NCBI RefSeq assembly: GCF_009663685.2
Contig: NZ_RCOG02000028.1
Coordinates: 1 to 64,000, forward strand
From: Cupriavidus sp. U2
GTDB lineage: Bacteria; Pseudomonadota; Gammaproteobacteria; Burkholderiales; Burkholderiaceae
DNA: 64,000 nt
Direction of reading: 5' to 3'
This document shows, piece by piece, positions 34,952 through 43,337 of this stretch (position 1 is its first letter; every line of letters begins with the position of its first letter). Made by a program: the position numbers and the translations under genes. Below the pieces are notes generated by a model, which saw only the letters and a list, made by a program, of their open reading frames with translations, did no database searches and was not told where the DNA came from.

Positions 34952-35285
34952 CACGTCACTGGTAGACCCAGTCTCTCGTATGCTTGCAGGACGACGCGCG
35001 GTCCTGCTGTGGGTGCGTATGGGCATTTCCGGGCCGTCTTGCCCGCCCTGCGGAATGCGCCACGCAGAGTAACGGCAGGAAGCTTAGCATAATGATCGAG
35101 CGGACATTGACGGTCCGTGCGGCGATGGAAAACCTCAGCGCACCTAACCACTATCATGCATAGCGTGACGGGTAAGCCGAGATAAGCGCGGCAAACGCGT
35201 CGAAATAGTCTCCGGCGCGAACAGCAAGCTTCGGGCCGCTGCCTATTCCAAGCATTGCCAGCGTTTCGTGCTCAAATTTGCGATG
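34952..35285. other. 334 bp intergenic, no gene recognised
   Basis: This lies between the LysR start and the end of the next minus-strand gene (Bug receptor). It should hold the LysR promoter and the end of the Bug transcript. I see no terminator hairpin with a T-run and no open frame with family features. Confidence 0.4.
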
Positions 35286-36254
35286 TCAGTCGATCCGCGC
35301 CCCAGAACTGATCACCACAGGCTTCCATGCCTGGTACTCGGCCACTACGAACTTGCCGAACGCATCGGAAGACAGGTTCATCGGTTCCGCACCCTGTTGC
35401 GCGAACTTGCCGCGCATGTCGGGCTGCGCCAGCGACTCGGAGACGACCTTGTTCAATCGGGCAACGATCTCCGGCGGCGTGCCCTTGGGCGCAAACAGGC
35501 CGAACCATGCACCGGTGACGAGGTTCTGCACGCCGGCCTCCGCCATGGTCGGCACGTCGGGCAGTGCCGACGACCGCTTGCGGGACGTGACGGCGATGGC
35601 GCGAAGCTGTCCGCCACGGATATGGGAAATCACCGAAGGCAGCGTGGCGAACATGTACTGGACGCGCCCCGCCAGCAGGTCATTCAGCGCGTCGGCGCCC
35701 TTGTACGGCACGTGCATGGTCTTCACGCCGGTACGCTCGTTGAACAGCACACCCGACAGATGCGCGGCGGTGCCCACGCCGGTGGAGCCGAAGTTGAGGC
35801 CGTTCGGGTGTGCCTTCGCGTAAGCCAACAGGTCTTGCACGGACTTCACCGGCAGGTCCGGATACACCACGAGCACGCTCGGCACATCGGCGATCGGTGC
35901 CACGGCCTGCAGGTCGGTTTGCGGATTGACCTTGAGCTTGCGGTACAGCGTCGGGTTGATGGCCACCGGTCCCACCGAAGTGGCCAGCAGCGTGTAGCCA
36001 TCGGCGTCGCTGCGGCCGACGAAGTCCGTGCCGATGTTGCCGCCGGCGCCTGGGCGGTTTTCCACCACCACGCTCTGGCCAAGGGCCTTGCTCATCTGCT
36101 GCGCCACCTCACGCGCGAGGATGTCGGTGGTGCCGCCGGCGGTGAATGCCACCACGACGCGGATCGGTTTGGAGGGGTACCGCTGCTGGGCGTGGCCTGT
36201 TGCGGCGCAAGCGAGCATCAGACCGGCGGCAGCGTGCCGCAGGAAATTCTTCAT
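35286..36254 (-). CDS. tripartite tricarboxylate transporter substrate-binding protein (Bug family)
   Basis: A 322-residue periplasmic receptor with a Sec signal (MKNFLRHAAAGLMLACAATG, cleavage near GHAQQ). The Bug signature YPSKPIRVVVAFTAGGTTDI follows, then VENRPGAGGNIGTDFVGRSD. It ends in a C-terminal domain with GLFAPKGTPPEIV. It is a single-gene unit between two LysR genes; no membrane components (TctA/TctB) are in the window. Confidence 0.92.
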   Translation of the reverse strand: MKNFLRHAAAGLMLACAATGHAQQRYPSKPIRVVVAFTAGGTTDILAREVAQQMSKALGQSVVVENRPGAGGNIGTDFVGRSDADGYTLLATSVGPVAINPTLYRKLKVNPQTDLQAVAPIADVPSVLVVYPDLPVKSVQDLLAYAKAHPNGLNFGSTGVGTAAHLSGVLFNERTGVKTMHVPYKGADALNDLLAGRVQYMFATLPSVISHIRGGQLRAIAVTSRKRSSALPDVPTMAEAGVQNLVTGAWFGLFAPKGTPPEIVARLNKVVSESLAQPDMRGKFAQQGAEPMNLSSDAFGKFVVAEYQAWKPVVISSGARID

Positions 36255-36439
36255 GACAGTCTCCGATGAATCTTGTAGTCAGCACCCCTTCCCGTTGAGG
36301 GGTGGGCGCCTGTTTTTCATCTTAGAGAGCTGACATGCCCGAGCTTTGACGATATGGAAACGCAGACTTCACTGCTGCCGCTGCGCATGAGGAGGCTGCG
36401 CGATAACAAATGTGATTGCGGCGTGGCCTGAGCGTGGTT

Positions 36440-37351
36440 TCAGCGTGGCTTTAGGAAGTGCTGCTCCATGGCCTCGCAGCGGCTCAGGTACTCGAGCAGG
36501 CGAGCCACGCCGGACGGCAGGCTTTCCTTGTCGCGCACGCAGACGTAGAACTCGCGCTCGGCCCACGCATCGCGCAGCGTCAGCAGCGACAACCCCATCA
36601 TCTGCAGATAGTTCCGGGCGATGCCTTCCGGTACCACGGCCAGGCCCAGGCCTTCGCGCACCATCCGGCAGCGGGCTTCGAAGTTCGAGACCTGCGTCTT
36701 CACGGTCAGCGGGCGGGAGATCGTGCCCGACACCAGCGCCAGGAACGCGTCGAACGTATGGCGCGGAAAGTAGCCGAGGAAGTCGTAGTCCAGGGCTTCC
36801 TCGAGCCGCAGCGAGCCCTTCGCCTCAAGCGGATGGCCGCGCGGCACCACCAGTCCGACGCGGTCCTTGCGGTACGGCAGCGAGTACACGCCCGGGCTCG
36901 GGCTGCGTGCGTGATAGACACCAATATCGGCGTCCCCACCGGCCACCATGCGTGGGATATCAAAGCTGAACGCCTCGATCAGGTCGATACGGGCGTCGGG
37001 GTCGTGCTTGAGAAAGCCGCTGATATCGGTGGGCAGAAACTGCAGAATCGTCGACCGGTTCGAGGCCAGCCGGATCTTGGCGATGCCATCCATCGAGTAG
37101 GTGGCCAGCGCATCCTGGGCCAGCTGCACGCTGCGCACGATGGCCTTGGCGCGCTGATACAACATGGCGCCTGCCGGTGTCGGCTCCACGCCTCGCCCGT
37201 GGCGTCGCAGCAGCGCCGTGCCCGCGCGTCGCTCCAGTTCGGCGATGCGTTTGCTGGCGGCCGACGTGACGAGGTTCTCGCGCTCGGCCGCGCGTGACAG
37301 GCTCTTCTCCTCGATGGCGGCAATCAGGATGGCAAGCGAGGCGATGTCCAT
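36440..37351 (-). CDS. LysR-family transcriptional regulator
   Basis: A 303-residue LTTR with an N-terminal HTH (SLSRAAERENLVTSAASKRIAELE) and an effector domain (RLASNRSTILQFLPTDIS...). The start is ATG 37351. The same frame happens to stay open for 1.8 kb further upstream, antisense to the MmgE/PrpD gene, giving a spurious 907-codon frame; only this part has family sequence. It is divergent from the MmgE/PrpD and CoA-ligase genes (171 bp gap), its likely targets. Confidence 0.9.
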   Translation of the reverse strand: MDIASLAILIAAIEEKSLSRAAERENLVTSAASKRIAELERRAGTALLRRHGRGVEPTPAGAMLYQRAKAIVRSVQLAQDALATYSMDGIAKIRLASNRSTILQFLPTDISGFLKHDPDARIDLIEAFSFDIPRMVAGGDADIGVYHARSPSPGVYSLPYRKDRVGLVVPRGHPLEAKGSLRLEEALDYDFLGYFPRHTFDAFLALVSGTISRPLTVKTQVSNFEARCRMVREGLGLAVVPEGIARNYLQMMGLSLLTLRDAWAEREFYVCVRDKESLPSGVARLLEYLSRCEAMEQHFLKPR

Positions 37352-37522
37352 GGGCGTGCGTGCTCGAATTGGAAAGCTGGCGCGGGCTGCGTCAGGCAGA
37401 GTATGTACCAGCGGCCCTCGCACTGCATGCACCTTTTGGTGCGGGAGCTTTCTCGAATCGTCAAAGCAGGGGCAGATGCAGTTTGTACTATTGGAAGCAT
37501 TCCTGCTCAGGAGACAGATGGA

Positions 37523-38878
37523 ATGCTGATCGACGATTTTGCCCAGTACGTTGGATATCAAGCCGGCGCTGTGCCGCCAGACGATGTGTCGCACCATGCA
37601 CGGCGCGCGGTGATCGACTGGTTTGCCGCCCTGCTGGCCGGCGTGCCGATGGCCCCGGGCCGCCAGCTTGTTGCAGCGCACCGTGCGGAGATGGGCGTCG
37701 GGCGCAGCGCCATCATCGGGCATGCCACCACCGCATTCCCGGCGTTGGCAGCCTGGATCAACGGCAGCGCCTCGCACGCGGCCGAATTCGACGACATCTT
37801 TCGCGACGCGATCTATCACCCCGGGTGCCCGACCATCGCGGCGGCGCTTGCCCTGGCCGAGCATCAGGACGCCAGCGGCACCGACTTTCTGCGTGCCGTA
37901 ATCGCCGGCTACGAAGTCAGCACGCGCATCGGCGCCGCAATTCAGCCAGCGCACTACCGCTATTTCCACACCACCGGCACCGTCGGCTGTATCGGCGCGG
38001 CGGCGGCTGGCAGCGTACTGGCCGCGCCGGGCAATGCGCGGGCGGCCGCCGATGCCATGGCCACCGCCACGACGTTCGCCTCCGGGCTGCAGCAGGCCTT
38101 CCGGTCTGACGCCATGACCAAGGCGCTGCATGCCGGTCATGCAGCGCAAATCGGCGTGCAAGCGGCACAGGGTAGCGCACATGGTGTCACCGGCGTGCAT
38201 GACATTCTCGAAGGCGATGCCGGGTTCGGCGCGGCCATGTGCGGCGGCCCTGACTGGCGCGGCGTCACCGATGGCCTGGGCACCGACTACAACATCACGC
38301 GCGTCACGCAGAAGAACCACGGTTGCTGCGGCCATACGTTCGCGTCGATCGATGCGGCAATGCGCATCATGCGCGACCACGCGCTGGTGCCGGGTCGCAT
38401 TGCCGCAGTTCGCGTCCACACCTATCAGGTCGCCCTGGAGGTGACGGGCAACTTCGATCCGAAAACGCCGTTCGAGGCCCGCTTCAGCCTGCCCTACGTG
38501 GTGGCGCACGGCATCCTGCACGGCGCGGTGCGGCTCGACGCATTCGAGCCGGCCAGGCTGGCCGATGCATCGATCCGCGCGCTGATGACTCGGATCACGC
38601 TGACCGCCGACCCTGAACTGACGGCTGCGTTTCCTAAGCAGCGCGCGGCGCGGGTGGAAATCGAGCTGACCGATGGCACCCGTCACGAGTACTTCGCGCC
38701 CTATCGCCTGGGCGACCCCGAGGCCCCGCTCGATGACGCGACGCTCAGCGACAAGTTCATGGAGCTGAGCGCCCCCGCGCTCGGCACCGTGCACGCCGCC
38801 AGGCTGCTCGACGCGCTCTGGCGCCTCGACGGTCGCCCGTTGCGCGCGCTGGCCCTGGACAAGCTCCGCGTCGGCTGA
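37523..38878 (+). CDS. MmgE/PrpD family protein
   Basis: A 451-residue protein of the 2-methylcitrate dehydratase/cis-aconitate decarboxylase superfamily. ATG 37523 follows TCAGGAGACAG; an ATG at 37403 would add 40 residues without family similarity. Conserved segments are HHARRAVIDWFAALLAG, NGSASHAAEFDDIFRDAIYH, RYFHTTGTVGCIGAAAAG, LHAGHAAQIGVQAAQ and KNHGCCGHTFASIDA. Many Burkholderiales paralogues sit beside Bug receptors and CoA ligases and act on unknown hydroxy- or unsaturated carboxylates; the substrate here is unknown. Confidence 0.9.
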   Translation: MLIDDFAQYVGYQAGAVPPDDVSHHARRAVIDWFAALLAGVPMAPGRQLVAAHRAEMGVGRSAIIGHATTAFPALAAWINGSASHAAEFDDIFRDAIYHPGCPTIAAALALAEHQDASGTDFLRAVIAGYEVSTRIGAAIQPAHYRYFHTTGTVGCIGAAAAGSVLAAPGNARAAADAMATATTFASGLQQAFRSDAMTKALHAGHAAQIGVQAAQGSAHGVTGVHDILEGDAGFGAAMCGGPDWRGVTDGLGTDYNITRVTQKNHGCCGHTFASIDAAMRIMRDHALVPGRIAAVRVHTYQVALEVTGNFDPKTPFEARFSLPYVVAHGILHGAVRLDAFEPARLADASIRALMTRITLTADPELTAAFPKQRAARVEIELTDGTRHEYFAPYRLGDPEAPLDDATLSDKFMELSAPALGTVHAARLLDALWRLDGRPLRALALDKLRVG

Positions 38879-38914
38879 ACGATCCCCGAATCCAATTCTT
38901 TCTGACAAAACACC

Positions 38915-41050
38915 ATGAAGACAGTCGATAACGACAAGGAACGCCCCACCGGCGAGACGCTGGCCCGGGCACTGTTCACGCCAAATGCCGTCGCGTTGGT
39001 TGGCGCCTCCGCCGATGAAAAGAAGAACACCGCCCGCCCGCTGCGTTTCATGCGCAAACACGGCTTCCAGGGACGCGTGTTCCCGGTAAACGCGGGGCGC
39101 AGCGAGGTGATGGGCCTTCAGGCGTATCCCAGCGTCTCCGCGTTGCCGGAGTCGATCGACCATGCGTTCGTCATGGTCCCGGGCCCGCAGGTGGCCGAGG
39201 CGCTGGAGCAGTCCGCAGCGCGTGGTGCGCGCGTGGTGACGGTGTTCTCAGATGGCTTCGCAGAGGTGGGCGAGGCGGGCATGGCCGCCCAGCAGGCGCT
39301 AGCGGAGCGCGCACGCGAGCTTGGGGTGCGGCTGCTGGGGCCGAACAGTATCGGCGTTGTGGACGTGCATAGCGGCGCCGTGCTGTCGGTCAACGCGGTG
39401 CTGGAGATGGATACGCTGCAACGCGGCCCGGTGAGCGTGATCTCGCAAAGCGGCTCCATGCTCGGCGCGTTGCTGTCGCGCGGCGCGGCGCGCGGGCTCG
39501 GCTTTGCCAAGCTGGTCTCGGTCGGCAATGAAAGCGATATCGGTGTGGGCGAACTGGTGGACCTGATGGTCGACGATGCCGCCACCGAAGTCATCCTGCT
39601 GTTCCTGGAGACGATTCGCGATGCGGCGGTGCTTGGCCCGGCACTGCGGCGTGCACGCGCTGCGGGCAAGCCGGTGCTGGTCTACAAGCTGGGCCGGTCC
39701 GAGCAGGGCGAGGCGCTGGCGCAATCGCATACGGGGGCGCTGGCCGGCAACGACGCGGCGGTCGATGCGTTCCTGCGCAAACATGGCGCGATGCGTGTGG
39801 AAATGCTCGAGACCCTGTTCGAGGCCGCACCACTGGCGCTGCGCTATGCGCGTCATGTGCCGGCCCTGACGCGCGCGCCGCGCGTTGCCGTGGTGACCAC
39901 GACGGGCGGTGGCGCCGCCACCGTGGTGGACCGCCTGGGCCTGGCGAACGTGGAGGCGGTGCCGCCGCCGGAGTCGTTCGTCGCGCACATGGCCGAACGC
40001 AGCGTGAAGATTCGCCAGACGCCGATCATCGACCTGACGCTGGCGGCAACGAGCGCGCAGTACCGCGACCTGGTCGAGCAGATGCGGCTGAGCGATTGGT
40101 GCGATGCCGTGCTGTGCGTGGTCGGTTCGTCGGCGCAGTTTCATCCACAGCTTGCGGTCAAGCCGATCGTCGAGGCATCCGGTGTCGGCAGCAAGCCGTT
40201 GCTGTCGTTCCTGGCGCCGGAAGCTCCGCAGTCGCTGCAACTGCTGCAGGCGGCGGGCGTGCCGGCCTTCCGCACGCCGGAAAGCTGCGCCGATGCGTTG
40301 GCCTGCCTGTTCCGTGGGGCGCATGTCGGCGCGGACGCAGCCGAGTCCTGCAAGCCCGTTGCCTGGCCGGCGAATCTGCCGAAGCAGGGCGATCTTTCAG
40401 AGCTGGAAGCCGCGACGGTCTTCGGCGCGCTTGGCGTGCCGATCGCGACGGCGGAGCTGGTGACCGAGGGGGCGCTTCAGCACGCCGTGCCCTACCCCGT
40501 GGTGGCCAAGATCTGCTCGCGCGACATCCTGCACAAGACCGAGATTGGTGGTGTGCAGGTCGGGGTGCGCGACAACGCCGAGCTGGCGGCCGCCGCGGAT
40601 CGCCTAATGTCCAATGCCCGCCGTGGTGCGCCCGAGGCGCGTATCGACGGCATTCTGGTCCAGCGCATGGAAGACCGGTTGCTGGAACTGCTGCTCGGCT
40701 TCCGTAACGACCCGCTGGTAGGGCCGATGGTCATGCTCAGCGCCGGTGGCATCACCGCCGAGCTGCATCGCGATGTTAGCCTGCGCCCGGCTCCGGTGAC
40801 GCCGGATGAAGCGCGGCAGATGATCGACGAGGTGCGCACGACCCGCCTGATTCGCGGCTTCCGTGGCTTGCCGCACGGCGACGTCGATGCGCTTGCCGAT
40901 GCCATCGTCCGCTTCTCGCATCTTGCGGCGGTTCAGGGTGTCGCCGTTGCGGAAGCGGAGATCAACCCGTTGTTCGTGCGCGCCGATGGCGTGGTCGGAG
41001 TCGACTGCGTGCTGCGGCTTGCGCCCGGCACGGACACGGCGGCCGCATGA
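38915..41050 (+). CDS. acetate-CoA ligase family protein (ADP-forming type, fused alpha-beta)
   Basis: A 711-residue single-chain acyl-CoA synthetase of the ADP-forming/Acs-like group. The order is a CoA-binding domain (FTPNAVALVGASADEKKNTA), then a succinyl-CoA-ligase-like domain (VISQSGSMLGALLSRG, VSVGNESDIGVGELVDLM). SHTGALAGNDAAVDAF carries the conserved His. The C-terminal ATP-grasp domain has PYPVVAKICSRDILHKTEIG and FRNDPLVGPMVMLSAGG. It activates a carboxylic acid to its CoA thioester reversibly with ATP. It lies 36 bp after the MmgE/PrpD gene in one operon. Related proteins act on aromatic or dicarboxylic acids; the substrate here is not known. Confidence 0.88.
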   Translation: MKTVDNDKERPTGETLARALFTPNAVALVGASADEKKNTARPLRFMRKHGFQGRVFPVNAGRSEVMGLQAYPSVSALPESIDHAFVMVPGPQVAEALEQSAARGARVVTVFSDGFAEVGEAGMAAQQALAERARELGVRLLGPNSIGVVDVHSGAVLSVNAVLEMDTLQRGPVSVISQSGSMLGALLSRGAARGLGFAKLVSVGNESDIGVGELVDLMVDDAATEVILLFLETIRDAAVLGPALRRARAAGKPVLVYKLGRSEQGEALAQSHTGALAGNDAAVDAFLRKHGAMRVEMLETLFEAAPLALRYARHVPALTRAPRVAVVTTTGGGAATVVDRLGLANVEAVPPPESFVAHMAERSVKIRQTPIIDLTLAATSAQYRDLVEQMRLSDWCDAVLCVVGSSAQFHPQLAVKPIVEASGVGSKPLLSFLAPEAPQSLQLLQAAGVPAFRTPESCADALACLFRGAHVGADAAESCKPVAWPANLPKQGDLSELEAATVFGALGVPIATAELVTEGALQHAVPYPVVAKICSRDILHKTEIGGVQVGVRDNAELAAAADRLMSNARRGAPEARIDGILVQRMEDRLLELLLGFRNDPLVGPMVMLSAGGITAELHRDVSLRPAPVTPDEARQMIDEVRTTRLIRGFRGLPHGDVDALADAIVRFSHLAAVQGVAVAEAEINPLFVRADGVVGVDCVLRLAPGTDTAAA

Positions 41051-41621
41051 CCCAACGCACGGTGCACCTGCTTCCGTCCATGCCACGCCCGCGTTATGCC
41101 TTCGCGGCATGACCGGCGCGCTCTGGCACGGTCGAACCACACGAGCAGCATGCACATTGTGACGCCCCACGCCACCGGCAACCTAGCTGGGCCGGTGGTC
41201 GGTGACGTCGGTAAGGACCGCATTGTCCTGATTGCCCCAACATTGACTCGACAACGGGAGTTTTGGCCCTTGCCCTGCGCTTTCTTTTGCGCTGAGCAGC
41301 CGGGAACCGGGCACTTCTGGCGCGGCTGATTGGCTCAATACCAGGTCGCGCTCCCACCGGCTGACGCCGTTGGTCACAAAGCAACGTCGTGAGTTTCGGG
41401 GTAGGCCGACCAGCAAATCCGTCTGACGGGACTCCAGTCGACCAGTGGATCAAAAGACTGGATGGGTACTCTGCGTGCTTGCCGCCGAAATGGTCGAGGT
41501 CCGTTGTGAGGCCTGACCTTTTGTCGTTACGGAAATGAACTAGAAATTTCGCATGCTGGCCAGAACATGGCCATCATCTAACCCCCGTCAAAGCCGGGTA
41601 GGATAACTTAGGAGCGAAGCA
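41051..41621. other. 570 bp intergenic before etfB
   Basis: No gene is supported; small frames on both strands carry no motif. The end must contain the etfBA promoter. AGGAG at 41,610-41,614 is the ribosome site for the GTG start of etfB. The middle may be an eroded gene or element: it is less GC-biased than its neighbours. Confidence 0.45.
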
Positions 41622-42371
41622 GTGAAAGTACTCGTCGCAGTCAAGCGGGTGGTGGACTACAACGTCAAGGTCCGTGTGAAATCGGATGGCACGGGCGTCG
41701 ACCTGGCCAACGTCAAGATGAGCATGAACCCGTTCGACGAAATTGCCGTCGAAGAGGCCGTGCGCCTGAAGGAAGCCGGCGTCGTCACCGAAGTGATCGC
41801 CGTGTCCTGCGGCGTGACCCAGTGCCAGGAAACCCTGCGCACCGCGATGGCCATTGGCGCCGACCGCGGCATCCTTGTGGAGTCGGCCGAAGAACTGCAG
41901 CCCCTGGCCGTGGCCAAGCTGCTGAAGGCGCTGATCGACAAGGAACAGCCGAGCCTGGTGATCCTGGGCAAGCAGGCCATCGACGACGACTCGAACCAGA
42001 CTGGCCAGATGGTGGCCGCGCTGGCGAACCTGCCGCAAGCCACGTTTGCCTCGAAGGTGGTTGTTGCTGACGGCAAGGCTTCGGTGACGCGCGAAGTGGA
42101 TGGCGGTCTGGAAACCGTGTCGGTCAAGCTGCCGGCCGTGGTGACCACCGACCTGCGCCTGAACGAGCCGCGCTACGTGACGCTGCCGAACATCATGAAG
42201 GCGAAGAAGAAGCAGCTGGACATCGTGAAGCCGGAAGACCTCGGCGTCGACGTCAAGCCGCGCCTGCAGACCGCCAAGGTTGTCGAGCCTGCCAAGCGCA
42301 GCGCTGGCGTGATGGTGCCGGACGTTGCCACGCTGGTGCAAAAGCTGAAGTCGGAAGCCAAGGTTATCTGA
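41622..42371 (+). CDS. etfB: electron transfer flavoprotein beta subunit
   Basis: A 249-residue EtfB: KVLVAVKRVVDYNVKVRVKS at the start, the MNPFDEIAVEEAVRLKE helix, and the AMP-binding/signature stretch TVSVKLPAVVTTDLRLNEPR followed by YVTLPNIMKAKKK. With EtfA it forms the FAD-containing heterodimer that accepts electrons from acyl-CoA dehydrogenases (two are in this window) and passes them to ETF:quinone oxidoreductase. The start is GTG 41622 behind TTAGGAGCGAAGCA. Codon use is strongly biased, as in highly expressed native genes. Confidence 0.96.
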   Translation: MKVLVAVKRVVDYNVKVRVKSDGTGVDLANVKMSMNPFDEIAVEEAVRLKEAGVVTEVIAVSCGVTQCQETLRTAMAIGADRGILVESAEELQPLAVAKLLKALIDKEQPSLVILGKQAIDDDSNQTGQMVAALANLPQATFASKVVVADGKASVTREVDGGLETVSVKLPAVVTTDLRLNEPRYVTLPNIMKAKKKQLDIVKPEDLGVDVKPRLQTAKVVEPAKRSAGVMVPDVATLVQKLKSEAKVI

Positions 42372-42390
42372 GCGCGGGGGAGAAAAGAAC

Positions 42391-43335
42391 ATGACTGCAC
42401 TTGTCATTGCTGAACACGACAATCAATCGATCAAGGCCGCCACGCTGAACGCGGTGACGGCTGCCGCCCAGTGCGGCGGCGACGTCCACGTGCTGGTGGC
42501 CGGTTCCAACGCCCGCGCTGCGGCCGACGCAGCCGCGAAGATCGCCGGCGTGGCGAAGGTTCTGCTGGCCGACGCACCGTACTTCGGTGACGGCCTGGCC
42601 GAAAACGTGGGCGAACAGATCCTGGCCATCGCCAGCGACTACTCGCACATCGTTGCTCCGGCAACCGCGTCGGGCAAGAACATCCTGCCGCGCGTGGCTG
42701 CCAAGCTGGACGTGGCGCAACTGTCGGACATCACCAAAGTCGACGCGGCCGATACGTTCGAACGTCCGATCTACGCCGGCAACGCCATCGCCACGGTCAA
42801 GTCGGAAGACAAGATCAAGGTGATCACGGTGCGTGGCACGGCGTTCGACCCGGCAGCCGCCGAAGGTGGTTCGGCAGCAGTGGAAACGCTGCCGGCCGTG
42901 GCCGACGCTGGTATTTCGCAATTCGTGTCGCGTGAAGTGACCAAGAGCGATCGTCCGGAGCTGACCGCCGCCAAGATCATCGTTTCCGGTGGCCGTGGCG
43001 TGGGTTCGGGCGAGAACTACACCAAGGTGCTGATCCCGCTGGCCGACAAGATGAACGCGGCGCTGGGCGCATCGCGTGCCGCAGTCGACGCCGGCTTCGT
43101 GCCGAACGACTACCAGGTGGGCCAGACCGGCAAGATCGTGGCCCCGCAGCTTTACATCGCCGTCGGTATCTCGGGCGCGATCCAGCATCTGGCGGGCATG
43201 AAGGACTCCAAGGTGATCGTCGCGATCAACAAGGACGCCGAAGCCCCGATCTTCTCGGTGGCCGACTACGGCCTGGTGGGCGACCTGAACACCGTGGTGC
43301 CGGAACTGGTGGCCGCACTTTCGGTGGGGGCGTAA
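42391..43335 (+). CDS. etfA: electron transfer flavoprotein alpha subunit
   Basis: A 314-residue EtfA. The C-terminal FAD domain shows SGGRGVGSGENYTKVLIPLA, GQTGKIVAPQLYIAVGISGA and IQHLAGMKDSKVIVAINKD; the N-terminal domain starts with TALVIAEHDNQSIKAATLNA. It lies 19 bp after etfB with GGGGAG as ribosome site, and shares the same strong codon bias. It stops only two bases before the FadB-like gene. Confidence 0.96.
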   Translation: MTALVIAEHDNQSIKAATLNAVTAAAQCGGDVHVLVAGSNARAAADAAAKIAGVAKVLLADAPYFGDGLAENVGEQILAIASDYSHIVAPATASGKNILPRVAAKLDVAQLSDITKVDAADTFERPIYAGNAIATVKSEDKIKVITVRGTAFDPAAAEGGSAAVETLPAVADAGISQFVSREVTKSDRPELTAAKIIVSGGRGVGSGENYTKVLIPLADKMNAALGASRAAVDAGFVPNDYQVGQTGKIVAPQLYIAVGISGAIQHLAGMKDSKVIVAINKDAEAPIFSVADYGLVGDLNTVVPELVAALSVGA

Positions 43336-43337
43336 CA

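Noticed and set aside
36440..39163. A 907-codon open frame on the minus strand
   Set aside because: Only the last 303 codons (LysR) carry family sequence. The rest is antisense to the MmgE/PrpD gene and is an artefact of high GC.
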